From: an uncultured Anaeromassilibacillus sp.
GTDB taxonomy: Bacteria > Bacillota > Clostridia > Oscillospirales > Acutalibacteraceae
Length of the DNA stretch: 64,000 bases
Direction of reading: 5' to 3'
Assembly: GCA_930987725.1 (NCBI GenBank)
Contig: CAKNKY010000002.1
Coordinates: 82,478 to 146,477 of the forward strand
Below, piece by piece: positions 50,502 to 58,195 of this stretch. Every line of letters begins with the position of its first letter. Within the stretch, counting starts at the first letter, position 1. The notes under the pieces are model-generated. The model was not told where the DNA came from. It saw nothing but the letters and a program-made list of their open reading frames with translations, and searched no databases. The position numbers and the translations under genes are program-made.

Positions 50502-51323
50502 ATGACACGGTATTATCGGATTGCATCGGTGACGGTGCGCGTGGATCAGGATTGGCAGGAGGCTCTGCCGCTGTTTGAGGACTTTGCATGCGCGGAGGAG
50601 CCGCAGGAGGCGGACATCCGGGTGCGGCTGTTCGCGGGGGAAAAGCTGTTTGAGCCGTGCTACGGCGTGAGCTTTCTGCGCCGCCCGTGCGCCGCGCTGT
50701 TCTGCAGCCAGGAATTTCCGCAGGTGCGCATGGCGGCCTCGGCTGATTGGCGGGATCTCACGATTGAAAACGCGGAGGGCCGGGTTCCCGGTGTGATGGA
50801 GCTGTTTCTCACCGGCTTTTATTCCTGTTTCGCAAGGCGGGGCGGGGCGCTGCTGCACGCCTCGCTCGTGGAGTATGAGGGGGAGGGCGTGGCCTTCCTG
50901 GGGCCTTCCGGCGTGGGCAAGACGACGCAGGCGCGCCTTTGGCAGAAGCATGCCGGCGCGCATATCCTGAATGGGGATAAGGTGCTGCTCGAATCCGTGC
51001 CGGGCGGCCGCGTGCTGGCGTGGGGCTCGCCGTGGCGCGGCTCCTCGCCCTATGCCGTGAACCGCGGCGTGCCGCTGCGCGCGCTCGTGCTGCTCAGCCA
51101 GGCGCCGGAAAACAGCCTGCAGCCGCTCCGGCCGGAGGAAACGTTCCCCGCGCTCGCGCCGCATGTGTTTTACCCGGCCTGGGATGCGGCCGGCACCGCC
51201 CTGCTCATGGAGACGCTCGGCGTTTGCTTTGCGCAGGCCGCGTCGTTCCGGCTTTCCTGCCGTCCGGAGGAAGAGGCTGTGGCGCTTCTGCGGCGCGCCG
51301 TGTGGGGGGAGGCGCACGCATGA
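50502..51323 (+). CDS. HPr-kinase-like P-loop protein
   Basis: Protein of 273 residues. An N-terminal domain of about 95 residues precedes a HprK/P-type kinase core: LLHASLVEYEGEGVAFLGPSGVGKTT with Walker A at 134-142, then HILNGDKVLLES where D159 sits at the position of the conserved Asp pair of HprK. A region SPWRGSSPYAVNRGVPLRALVLL follows, as in the family. True HPr kinases have an N-terminal sensor domain and regulate sugar uptake. Short versions beside peptide genes include the lasso-peptide kinases that phosphorylate the peptide C-terminus. Its stop overlaps the ABC transporter start (ATGA). Substrate not proven. Confidence 0.8.
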   Translation: MTRYYRIASVTVRVDQDWQEALPLFEDFACAEEPQEADIRVRLFAGEKLFEPCYGVSFLRRPCAALFCSQEFPQVRMAASADWRDLTIENAEGRVPGVMELFLTGFYSCFARRGGALLHASLVEYEGEGVAFLGPSGVGKTTQARLWQKHAGAHILNGDKVLLESVPGGRVLAWGSPWRGSSPYAVNRGVPLRALVLLSQAPENSLQPLRPEETFPALAPHVFYPAWDAAGTALLMETLGVCFAQAASFRLSCRPEEEAVALLRRAVWGEAHA

Positions 51324-53080
51324 AAGCGTTTCTGCGCCATGTCGTGCAGCGCCTGCGCGAGGGCATGCTGCGCGAGGTGCTCACGGAGATGAAATGGATC
51401 TACCGCTGCAGCATGCGCTACAAGGGAGCCGTGATCTGGTATATCTTCCTCGGCGTGTTCGGCACGGGTATGGGGCTCGGCTCGAGCGTCGTCTCGAAAT
51501 ACATCATCGACGCCGTCACGGGCTACGACAGCGGCCTCATCGTGCCGGCGGCCGTGGGCTATGTGAGTATGAATCTGTTCCGCATCGGCGCGAACGCCCT
51601 CACAAGCCGCGTTTCCGCTAAGATCCAGATCGGCGTGAACCAGGAGATCCGCAGTGAGGTGTTTGCCACCGTGCTCCATGCCGGGTGGGAGGAGATCGCC
51701 GAATTCCATTCCGGGGATCTGCTCAACCGCCTCACCGGGGACGTGAACACCGTGTCCCAGAGTGTGCTCGGCTGGATCCCCAACCTCATCACCGGCCTGG
51801 TGCAGTTTTTCTCCGCGCTGTTCCTCATTTTGTATTACGATGCGACGCTCGCCGTGCTCGCGCTGCTGAGCGCGCCCGTCACGCTCGTTCTCTCCAAATA
51901 CCTGATGAAGCGGATGCGCGACTACAACGTGAAGATGCGCGAGGTCAGCTCCGACGTGATGGCTTTCAACGAGGAAGCCTTCCAGAACCTGCAGTATATC
52001 AAATCCTTCGGTCTGGTGGGCAGCTTTCTGGAGCGGTTCCGCACGTATCAGGAGAAGGAAAAAGACGTGCGCCTCACCTACAACAAGTTCTCAATCGGCG
52101 TCTCCAGCCTGATGTCGGTGGTGGGCATGGCCGTTTCCGCCGTGTGCTTCGGCTGGGGTGTGTACCGCCTGTGGAGCGGCGCCATCACCTACGGCACCAT
52201 GACGCTCTTCCTGCAGATGGCGGGCAGCCTTTCCGCAGCTTTCTCCTCGCTCATCAACATTGTGCCCAGCTCGCTGGCCGCGGCCACGGCTGCCGGGCGC
52301 ATCATGGAAATCACGAAGGCCGAGCCGGAGCAGGCGGACGATCCCCCCGGCGCGGAAGGCTTCTGCCGCGCGGCGGAGCGGAGCGGCGCGGCGGTGCGCA
52401 TGGAGAACGTGCACTTCACCTACCGCAGCGGCCGTGATGTGCTGGCGGGTGCGTCTCTCTTCGCGCGCCCCGGCGAGATCGTGGCGCTCGTGGGCCCGTC
52501 CGGCGAGGGCAAAACGACGGTGCTCCGCCTGCTGCTCGGCCTGGTGCGTCCGCAGGCGGGCAGCGTAACGCTGCAGGCGGGCGGCGAAACACGCGAAGTT
52601 TCCGCGCGCCTGCGCCGGCTGTTTGCCTATGTGCCGCAGGGCAACACGATGCTTTCCGGCACGATTGCGGAAAACCTGCGGCTCATCCGTGAAAATGCCA
52701 CGGAGAGCGAGCTGTGGGACGCGCTGGAGAAGGCCTGCGCCGCCGGTTTTGTGCGCGCGCTGCCGCTCGGGCTGGAAACGCCGCTCAAGGAGCGCGGCGG
52801 CGGCCTTTCGGAAGGCCAGCTGCAGCGCCTTTCCATCGCGCGGGCGCTTTTGTGCGACGCGCCCGTCCTCCTGCTCGACGAGGCCACCTCTGCCCTCGAC
52901 ATGGAAACGGAGCGCCGCCTGCTGCACAGCATCATGCACGCGGAAAGCCGCCGCACCTGCATCGTCACAACCCATCGCCCCGGCGTGCTCTCCGCCTGCG
53001 ACAGGGTGTACCGCGTCGGCGACAGCGGCGTGGAGCTTCTCGGCCCGGAGGAGCTGAAAACTTTCGTCACAGGAAAGTGA
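51320..53080 (+). CDS. ABC exporter, fused membrane and ATPase domains
   Basis: Half-size exporter of 586 residues working as a homodimer. Six membrane helices span about 32-330; the ATPase domain covers about 355-586. Walker A is GPSGEGKTT (392-400), the signature is LSEGQLQRLS (from 496) and Walker B is VLLLDEATSALD, followed by the H loop VTTHRP. There is no N-terminal C39 peptidase domain, so leader removal would need a separate enzyme. ATG 51320 overlaps the HPr-kinase-like gene. The two peptide genes follow within 420 bases, so export of their products is the likely role. Confidence 0.88.
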   Translation: MKAFLRHVVQRLREGMLREVLTEMKWIYRCSMRYKGAVIWYIFLGVFGTGMGLGSSVVSKYIIDAVTGYDSGLIVPAAVGYVSMNLFRIGANALTSRVSAKIQIGVNQEIRSEVFATVLHAGWEEIAEFHSGDLLNRLTGDVNTVSQSVLGWIPNLITGLVQFFSALFLILYYDATLAVLALLSAPVTLVLSKYLMKRMRDYNVKMREVSSDVMAFNEEAFQNLQYIKSFGLVGSFLERFRTYQEKEKDVRLTYNKFSIGVSSLMSVVGMAVSAVCFGWGVYRLWSGAITYGTMTLFLQMAGSLSAAFSSLINIVPSSLAAATAAGRIMEITKAEPEQADDPPGAEGFCRAAERSGAAVRMENVHFTYRSGRDVLAGASLFARPGEIVALVGPSGEGKTTVLRLLLGLVRPQAGSVTLQAGGETREVSARLRRLFAYVPQGNTMLSGTIAENLRLIRENATESELWDALEKACAAGFVRALPLGLETPLKERGGGLSEGQLQRLSIARALLCDAPVLLLDEATSALDMETERRLLHSIMHAESRRTCIVTTHRPGVLSACDRVYRVGDSGVELLGPEELKTFVTGK

Positions 53081-53121
53081 GGGAAAAGCGGAGCAAATCC
53101 CTATACTTTTCCGTATGAATA

Positions 53122-53130
53122 TGGTATAAT
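53122..53130 (+). promoter_or_regulatory. Extended -10 promoter before the peptide genes
   Basis: TGGTATAAT at 53122-53130 is an extended -10 (TGnTATAAT) in a short AT-rich stretch. The -35 region (TATACT, 53102-53107) is weak. It would give the peptide genes a transcript of their own, at a higher level than the transporter. Confidence 0.6.
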
Positions 53131-53191
53131 GAAAGCAGAAAACGGCGGTATCCCAAGCGACCTTTTTCGCCGGGCAAAGGAGGGCTGTGCC

Positions 53192-53458
53192 ATGTGGCAG
53201 AAACCGGAACTGCAGGTGCTGGGTGTTTCACTCAGCGAATCCATCGCAGCGAGCGGAGAAAAACAGAGCGGGCTGAAGGAAGAAACGGAGCTGTGGATCG
53301 AGACGGGGAACGGCGGAAACTTCAACCAGCTTGGCCTGTATCTCTGTGACGCGCAGGGGTTTGTGCAGGACACGGCTGTTTCCTGCCGCACCAGCGAAGC
53401 GGGGCTCCGCTATATCAATTCCACCGAAAAGAACGTTGTCAAGGGCTGCAAAGCATAA
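53192..53458 (+). CDS. Putative RiPP precursor peptide 1
   Basis: Peptide of 88 residues. The first 22 residues, containing KPELQVLGVSLSESIAASG, match the start of the next peptide nearly residue for residue. W2-x-x-P5-E-L7 resembles the Y-x-x-P-x-L motif that PqqD-like proteins read in lasso-type leaders, and AASG near 19-22 is a plausible processing point. The rest contains C52, C65 and C86. The segment C-D-A-Q-G-F-V-Q-D-T (52-61) and the end T-E-K-N-V-V-K-G-C-K-A are shared with peptide 2. ATG 53192 follows AAAGGAGGG; the open frame to 53129 lacks a site. No database family recognised. Confidence 0.7.
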   Translation: MWQKPELQVLGVSLSESIAASGEKQSGLKEETELWIETGNGGNFNQLGLYLCDAQGFVQDTAVSCRTSEAGLRYINSTEKNVVKGCKA

Positions 53459-53498
53459 CCGGCATGCCCTGCTGTGCAATCCAAGGAGGGTTTTTGCA

Positions 53499-53750
53499 AT
53501 GAAAAAATGGTCCAATCCCGAACTGAATGTGCTGGGCGTCCAGCTCAGTGAGAACATTGCCGCTTCCGGCTCGGAACAGGGCGACGAGTATGAGATCCTG
53601 TATCTTTACTATGCTGAGGGCGTCATCACGAGGGGCGGCGATCATCTGCGCTGCAAAGCTGACGGCACCGTGCAGGATACTTCTGTTGTGCATGACGGGA
53701 TGACGGTTCCATTTACGGAAAAAGACAACGTCGCCGGCTGCATCGCGTAA
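53499..53750 (+). CDS. Putative RiPP precursor peptide 2
   Basis: Peptide of 83 residues, a paralogue of the one encoded 40 bases upstream. Leader: W4-x-x-P7-E-L9 and NPELNVLGVQLSENIAASG. The middle is different and aromatic (YEILYLYYAEG). C52 begins C-K-A-D-G-T-V-Q-D-T at the same residue numbers as in peptide 1. The C-terminus F-T-E-K-D-N-V-A-G-C81-I-A keeps the G-C-x-A ending. Two cysteines are thus conserved in both. AAGGAGGG lies about eight bases before the ATG. No hairpin follows, so the transcript may run on into the GT2, DUF2304 and radical SAM genes. Confidence 0.7.
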   Translation: MKKWSNPELNVLGVQLSENIAASGSEQGDEYEILYLYYAEGVITRGGDHLRCKADGTVQDTSVVHDGMTVPFTEKDNVAGCIA

Positions 53751-53786
53751 AAAGGTTTATTTGACAGAGGGAAGAACGTTTGCGCC

Positions 53787-54485
53787 ATGGGAAAAGAGGA
53801 TGACGGGCGGCTTTTGATTATCATTCCCGCCTACAATGAGGAAGCAAGCATCGGCGGCGTGCTGTGCGAGCTGCGCCGGGAGTGCCCGCAGGCGGATGTG
53901 CTTGTGGTGAACGACGGCAGCGCGGACGGCACGCTGCGCGTCTGCCGGGAGGCGGGCTGTCCCGTGCTGGATCTCCCGTTCAATCTCGGGTTATCCGGGG
54001 CGTTTCAGGCCGGCCTGCGCTATGCCGCGCAGAACGGGTATTCCTATGCCCTGCAGTTTGACGCGGACGGCCAGCACCCCGCCGATGCCATCCCCGCCAT
54101 GCTGCGCGCTGCCCGGGAACGGCACGTGGGCGTGGTGGTGGCTTCGCGCTATCTGGAAGGCCAAAAGGGCTGGTCCATGCGCGAGATCGGCAGCCGGATG
54201 ATCGGATTTTGCGTGTGGCTCACAACGGGCGTGCGGCTTCATGATCCGACTTCCGGCATGCGCCTTTACACAGCGCCGGTGCTCCGGCGGCTGGCCGGAA
54301 ACATGAATTCCAGCCCGGAGCCGCATACGCTGGCGTGTCTGCTGAACGACGGCGTTACGGTGGCGGAAACGCCCGCCGTTATGCGCGAGCGCAAGGCGGG
54401 GAAGAGCTATTTGAACGCACTCTCCTCCATCCGGTATATGTTTCAGACCTGCCTTTCCATTCTGCTTGTCAATCGCTTTCAGTGA
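53787..54485 (+). CDS. GT2-family glycosyltransferase (DPM1-like)
   Basis: Protein of 232 residues without membrane helices. It has LLIIIPAYNEEASIGGVL, VVNDGSADGTL, the metal motif in LQFDADGQHP, VVASRYLEG and DPTSGMRLYTAPVLRRL, the set typical of polyprenyl-phosphate mannosyl/glucosyltransferases. It stands 36 bases after the peptide gene and 12 bases before the DUF2304 gene. GT2-DUF2304 pairs are common in envelope glycan loci. Whether it serves the peptides (glycosylation) or a cell-surface glycan is not decided by the sequence. Confidence 0.85.
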   Translation: MGKEDDGRLLIIIPAYNEEASIGGVLCELRRECPQADVLVVNDGSADGTLRVCREAGCPVLDLPFNLGLSGAFQAGLRYAAQNGYSYALQFDADGQHPADAIPAMLRAARERHVGVVVASRYLEGQKGWSMREIGSRMIGFCVWLTTGVRLHDPTSGMRLYTAPVLRRLAGNMNSSPEPHTLACLLNDGVTVAETPAVMRERKAGKSYLNALSSIRYMFQTCLSILLVNRFQ

Positions 54486-54497
54486 GGAGAACCGTTT

Positions 54498-54896
54498 ATG
54501 ACGCTTTTTTTCCGGCTGATACTCATCGCCGTTTCCGTGCTGAACTTTTTCTATATGGCAAGAAAGCTGCGCAAGTCGCATGTGGAGGGGCGTGACACCA
54601 TCTTCTGGATGCTGTTTTCCGTCCTTTTGATCGTGCTCAGCCTGTTTCCCGGGATTGCGAACACGCTCGCCGGTGCGCTCGGCGTGTATTCGCCGGAAAA
54701 TGTGGTGTTTCTGCTCATCATCTTTGCGTTGCTCATCAAGCTGTTTTTCCTTTCCATCAAGCATTCGCAGCTTGAGTTCAAGGTGCAGGTGCTGGCGGAG
54801 GAGCACGCCATTCTCAAGAAAAAGCTGGAAGACGCGCTTCCCGCCCCGGGCGGGAAAGACGACAGCAAGAAAGACGGGGAGGACCACGCCGCATGA
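54498..54896 (+). CDS. DUF2304-family small membrane protein
   Basis: Protein of 132 residues with three hydrophobic helices (about 4-20, 35-52 and 66-85) and a hydrophilic, lysine/aspartate-rich cytoplasmic tail that begins with a short coiled region (LEFKVQVLAEEHAILKKKLEDAL). The R-K-L-R-K-S-x-x-E loop after helix 1 and D-T-I-F-W-M-L-F at helix 2 fit the DUF2304 family. Members nearly always sit next to a GT2 enzyme, as here, and probably help to anchor it or to handle its lipid carrier. No catalytic site. Confidence 0.82.
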   Translation: MTLFFRLILIAVSVLNFFYMARKLRKSHVEGRDTIFWMLFSVLLIVLSLFPGIANTLAGALGVYSPENVVFLLIIFALLIKLFFLSIKHSQLEFKVQVLAEEHAILKKKLEDALPAPGGKDDSKKDGEDHAA

Positions 54897-54953
54897 CGGG
54901 CCCTCCCTTTTCGCTTCACAGGATCCGGACGCTTTTGGAAAGGGGAGACCGAA

Positions 54954-56015
54954 ATGGCAGACTGTGCCGATCCCGGCCTGATGCTGAACGATTTCATGGA
55001 GGACCTGCGCCGCCGCGCCTTCGAGGAGAAGCTCCCCTTCAAGGGCGTGTTCGAACTGACGCCGCGCTGCAATTTCAACTGCGGGATGTGCTATGTCCAC
55101 CTCAAGCCGGAGGAGATCCCGGCTGCGGGCCGCGAACGCACGGCGGAGGAGTGGATTGAGCTGGCGCGGCAGGCGCGCGACGCCGGCATGGTGGAGCTCA
55201 CGCTCACGGGCGGGGAGCCGTTTGTGCGGCCTGATTTCCGCCAAATCTATGAAGCCGTGTGCGGCATGGGCCTTCTCACACAGATTTTCACAAACGGGTT
55301 CCTGCTCGACGAGGAGACGGTGCAGTGGCTGCGCCGCTTCCCGCCGTATGCGCTGCGCATTACGCTGTACGGCATGTGCGATGAGACGTATGAGGCCGTG
55401 TGCGGCGTGAAGGGCGGCTTCACGCGCGTGCTGCAGTCGCTCACGCTGCTGCGGCGCGCGCACATTCCCACCTATCTGGTGGCCACCATCACGAGGGAGA
55501 ACGAGGCGGAGCTGGGGGCCATGATCCGTTTTGCCCGCGGGAATCACTTCCCCTTCACCTACACCTCCAGCCTCGTGCCGCCGGTGCGCGGCGCAAGCGC
55601 CGATGCGAAAGCGCACGAGGTTTCACTCGAATTGCCGCCGCAGGAGGAGATCGAGCGCCTGCGCGCGGAGAACATGCGCTACCCGAAGAAGCCGCTCACA
55701 GATTTCCTGCTGGCCTGCCGCAATTACCGGCGCGCCTTCTGGATCACCTGGAGCGGGCAGATGCAGCTTTGCGCCTTTCTCACGGAGCCTGCCGTGCTGG
55801 TGTGCGCGGAGCCGGGCGGCTTTTTGGAATCGTGGCACTCGCTGCTCGCGCGGCTGGAAACGCTGCGCCAGCCGGAGGCGTGCGCCTCCTGCCGCTATGA
55901 GCGCTACTGCGACCGTTGCCCCGGCGTGCTGTATGCCGAGTGCGGCGCCAGCGACCGCACGTGCGATTCCTTCTGCCGCAAGGCGCGGCGGACCTTCGCG
56001 ATCTATGGGCCGTGA
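54954..56015 (+). CDS. Radical SAM protein with SPASM domain (putative peptide maturase)
   Basis: Radical SAM enzyme of 353 residues. The cluster motif is C39-N-F-N-C43-G-M-C46 (CxxxCxxC), followed by LTLTGGEPFVRPDF for SAM binding. A cysteine-rich SPASM domain occupies about 255-345: LACRNYRR, MQLCAFL, ACASCRYERYCDRCPG, AECGASDRTCDSFC, enough cysteines for two auxiliary [4Fe-4S] clusters. Such enzymes commonly modify peptides, for example forming thioether or carbon-carbon links or oxidising residues. No fused leader-binding domain is seen, so the separate PqqD-like protein could present the substrate. ATG follows AGGGGAG by seven bases. Last gene of its operon. Confidence 0.85.
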   Translation: MADCADPGLMLNDFMEDLRRRAFEEKLPFKGVFELTPRCNFNCGMCYVHLKPEEIPAAGRERTAEEWIELARQARDAGMVELTLTGGEPFVRPDFRQIYEAVCGMGLLTQIFTNGFLLDEETVQWLRRFPPYALRITLYGMCDETYEAVCGVKGGFTRVLQSLTLLRRAHIPTYLVATITRENEAELGAMIRFARGNHFPFTYTSSLVPPVRGASADAKAHEVSLELPPQEEIERLRAENMRYPKKPLTDFLLACRNYRRAFWITWSGQMQLCAFLTEPAVLVCAEPGGFLESWHSLLARLETLRQPEACASCRYERYCDRCPGVLYAECGASDRTCDSFCRKARRTFAIYGP

Positions 56016-56064
56016 AGGCGGCGCCTTGCAGGCGGCGCCGGGCGGGATGATTTGCCTGAAAAAG

Positions 56065-56099
56065 AGAAAGCGCCGGGGCGCAATGCCCCGGCGCTTTCT
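56065..56099. terminator. Bidirectional terminator between the radical SAM gene and fucO
   Basis: 15-base-pair perfect stem (56065-56079 with 56085-56099) and a GCAAT loop, with short T-rich ends on both strands. It lies between convergent genes. Confidence 0.85.
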
Positions 56100-56122
56100 G
56101 CAGGCTTTCAATTGCCTTTTTG

Positions 56123-57268
56123 TTACATCAGCTTGCGGAAGAGCTCCTTGAGATCCTCCACATTCGTGTCCTTCGGGTTGCCCGGGCGGCAGGCGTCCGC
56201 GTAAGCGGATTCCGCCAGGAAGGGCAGATCCTCTTCCTTCAGGGCCGGCAGCTTTGCGGGGATGCCCACGTCGGCGGAGAGCTTCGCCACGGCGTCCACG
56301 GCAGCTTTGCGGTATTCGTCCTGGCTCATGCTGTCCACGCCTTCCACGCCCATGGCGCGGGCGATCTCGCGGTACTTTTCACCGGTGCACTCGGCGTTGT
56401 ATGCCATCACGATCGGCAGCATCATGGCGCAGGCGACGCCGTGCGGCGTGTCGTAAACGGCGCCGAGCGTGTGCGCCATCGAGTGCGCAATGCCCAGGCC
56501 CACGTTCGAGAAGCCCATGCCCGCGATGTACTGGCCGAGCGCCATGCCCTCGCGGCCTTCCTTCGTGTTCGCAACGGCGCCGCGCAGCGATTTCGAGATG
56601 ATCTCGATCGCCTTGAGGTGGAACATGTCCGTCATCTCCCACGCGGCCTTCGTGATGTAGCCCTCAATGGCGTGGGTGAGCGCATCCATGCCGGTGGAGG
56701 CGGTGAGGCCCTTCGGCATGGAGGACATCATATCCGGGTCGACGATGGCAACCACGGGCATGTCGTGCGGGTCCACACACACGAACTTGCGCTTGCGCTC
56801 CACGTCGGTGATCACGTAGTTGATCGTGACCTCTGCGGCGGTGCCGGCGGTCGTCGGCACGGCGAGGATCGGCACGCAGGGCTTCTTCGTGGGGGCCACG
56901 CCCTCCAGGCTGCGTACGTCGGCAAACTCGGGGTTGTTGATGATGATGCCGATCGCCTTGGAGGTGTCCATGGAGGAACCGCCGCCGATGGCGATGATAT
57001 AGTCCGCGCCGGCCTTCCGGAACGCTTCGACGCCTTCCTTCACGTTCTCGATCGTCGGGTTGGCCTTGATGCCGGAATAGATCTCATACGCGAGGCCGGC
57101 TGCGTCGAGCAGATCCGTCACCTTCGCCGTCACACCGAATTTGATGAGGTCCGGGTCGGAGCAGATGAGCGCCTTCGAAAAGCCGCGCGCCTTCGCCTCG
57201 GTCACGATCTCCGCAATCGCGCCGGAGCCGTGGTAGGAGGTTTCGTTGAGCATGATACGGTTTGCCAT
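56123..57268 (-). CDS. fucO: Lactaldehyde reductase (iron-dependent alcohol dehydrogenase)
   Basis: Group III Fe-dependent dehydrogenase of 381 residues that reduces lactaldehyde to 1,2-propanediol with NADH in fucose/rhamnose fermentation. The sequence closely follows E. coli FucO: MANRIMLNE at the start, GGGSSMDTSKAIGI for NAD binding, PTTAGTAAEVTINYVITD, and the metal ligands D and H in GMDALTHAIEGY and HSMAHTLGAVYDTPHG. A GTG at 57280 extends the frame, but ATG 57268 has GGGAG eleven bases upstream and matches the family start. A TetR gene is encoded just upstream in the same direction, separated by a hairpin. No fucose or rhamnose catabolic genes are in the window. Confidence 0.9.
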   Translation of the reverse strand: MANRIMLNETSYHGSGAIAEIVTEAKARGFSKALICSDPDLIKFGVTAKVTDLLDAAGLAYEIYSGIKANPTIENVKEGVEAFRKAGADYIIAIGGGSSMDTSKAIGIIINNPEFADVRSLEGVAPTKKPCVPILAVPTTAGTAAEVTINYVITDVERKRKFVCVDPHDMPVVAIVDPDMMSSMPKGLTASTGMDALTHAIEGYITKAAWEMTDMFHLKAIEIISKSLRGAVANTKEGREGMALGQYIAGMGFSNVGLGIAHSMAHTLGAVYDTPHGVACAMMLPIVMAYNAECTGEKYREIARAMGVEGVDSMSQDEYRKAAVDAVAKLSADVGIPAKLPALKEEDLPFLAESAYADACRPGNPKDTNVEDLKELFRKLM

Positions 57269-57294
57269 ATGGATGGTCACTCCCTTTTGAAAAG

Positions 57295-57330
57295 ATCAAA
57301 AATGCGGGCGGCCGCGGCCGCCCGCTCCTG
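57295..57330 (-). terminator. Hairpin between the TetR gene and fucO
   Basis: A 22-base perfect palindrome (57304-57325) is followed on the minus strand by ATTTTT and on the plus strand by TCCTGTTTTT. It probably ends the TetR transcript before fucO. Confidence 0.65.
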
Positions 57331-57391
57331 TTTTTATGGTACTAAAAACAGCTAAAAAAGGCAAGTGACAGATGGGGAAAAGTGTCTACAT

Positions 57392-57955
57392 TCACAGCAT
57401 CCCGTGCTGCGCAAACAGCAAGGCCAGCGGCCCCGGCAGCGCTTCCACCATGCGGCGGGCCAGCAGCTCGGGCGGTTCCTTCATGCCGCCCAGCACCCAT
57501 TTCACCGTCATCGCAATCGCGCCGGCGCAGTAGGCTTCCAGCAGGAAGGACTGGTCGCCGTCCGGCTCCGCCCCTGTTTTGCGCCGGATGAGATCGGTGA
57601 AGAATTGGAGGATCAGCTCGAAATCGTGGTCGCGCAGCGAATTCTGGGCATTCGAGCGGAACGCTGCGCGGAAAAAGACGCGTTCCTGCAGGATAAAGGC
57701 GAATTTGCGCTCGTAGCCTTCCCGCACGGTGCGGCCGCTGCCCATGTGCTCAAACGATTCGAGCAGAAGCTTGTCGAAATACCAGTTGATGAGATCGTAT
57801 TTATCCGCAAAGTGGCGGTAAAACGTCTGCCGTGCCACACCCGCCTCGCGCACAATGCGGCTCACCGTGAGGCTGTCCACGGAGCAGCCGTCGCGCAGGC
57901 AGCGCTTCGCCGCGTCCGCCAGCCGGTACGGGATCTGCTCGTTCTGCTGTGCCAC
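57392..57955 (-). CDS. TetR/AcrR-family transcriptional regulator
   Basis: Regulator of 187 residues. The N-terminal helix-turn-helix (about 10-55) reads LADAAKRCLRDGCSVDSLTVSRIVREAGVARQTFYRHFADKYDLINWYF, close to DhaS-type TetR proteins. The C-terminal ligand/dimer domain contains RAAFRSNAQNSLRDHDFELILQFF and WVLGGMKEPPELLARRMVEAL, the TetR_C_8 pattern. GTG 57955 is chosen because AAAGGAGGG precedes it; the frame to 58093 is untranslated. Natural targets are its own promoter and the nearby fucO gene. The divergent lar operon starts about 110 bases away. Confidence 0.85.
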   Translation of the reverse strand: MAQQNEQIPYRLADAAKRCLRDGCSVDSLTVSRIVREAGVARQTFYRHFADKYDLINWYFDKLLLESFEHMGSGRTVREGYERKFAFILQERVFFRAAFRSNAQNSLRDHDFELILQFFTDLIRRKTGAEPDGDQSFLLEAYCAGAIAMTVKWVLGGMKEPPELLARRMVEALPGPLALLFAQHGML

Positions 57956-58063
57956 CGCGTTCCCTCCTTTCCCGCCGGTTCTGCTTTCACGATACCACAC
58001 GGCGCGGGAAAAGTAAAGACGCAGGCGCGCTGCTTTCCGGCGGGCACAATTGCATGCGATCGC

Positions 58064-58093
58064 TTGACGTGCCCGCCGCGCGCGTGGTATCAT
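58064..58093 (+). promoter_or_regulatory. Promoter of the lar operon
   Basis: TTGACG at 58064-58069 and TATCAT at 58088-58093 with an 18-base spacer and an upstream TG (TGGTATCAT). About 100 bases of leader follow. Confidence 0.6.
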
Positions 58094-58112
58094 TTTGGAC
58101 AGAAGCAGGAAG

Positions 58113-58140
58113 GCCGCCGCCCCGGAACAGGGGCGGCGGC
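58113..58140 (+). promoter_or_regulatory. GC-rich hairpin in the lar leader
   Basis: An 11-base-pair perfect stem (58113-58123 with 58130-58140) and loop GGAACA, followed by TCTTGC. It lies between the promoter and larE, so it may be an attenuator or an RNA-stability element; the T tract is too poor for a clear terminator. Confidence 0.4.
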
Positions 58141-58195
58141 TCTTGCACCGCGGGGGCGCATTTTGGCGCAGGACCCGGGGAAGGGGGAATGCCGC

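Noticed and set aside
50292..51317. Upstream extension of the minus-strand GT4 frame
   Set aside because: The extension runs antisense to the HPr-kinase-like gene. TTG 50291 has a proper ribosome site and the expected GT4 N-terminus.
46911..56015. Standard lasso peptide cluster
   Set aside because: PqqD-like, kinase-like, nucleotidyltransferase and ABC genes fit, but there is no asparagine-synthetase-like cyclase and no transglutaminase-like protease in the window.
56123..57268. Butanol or 4-hydroxybutyrate dehydrogenase
   Set aside because: Considered because of the CoA-transferase, but the sequence follows FucO closely from the first residues to the metal-binding region.
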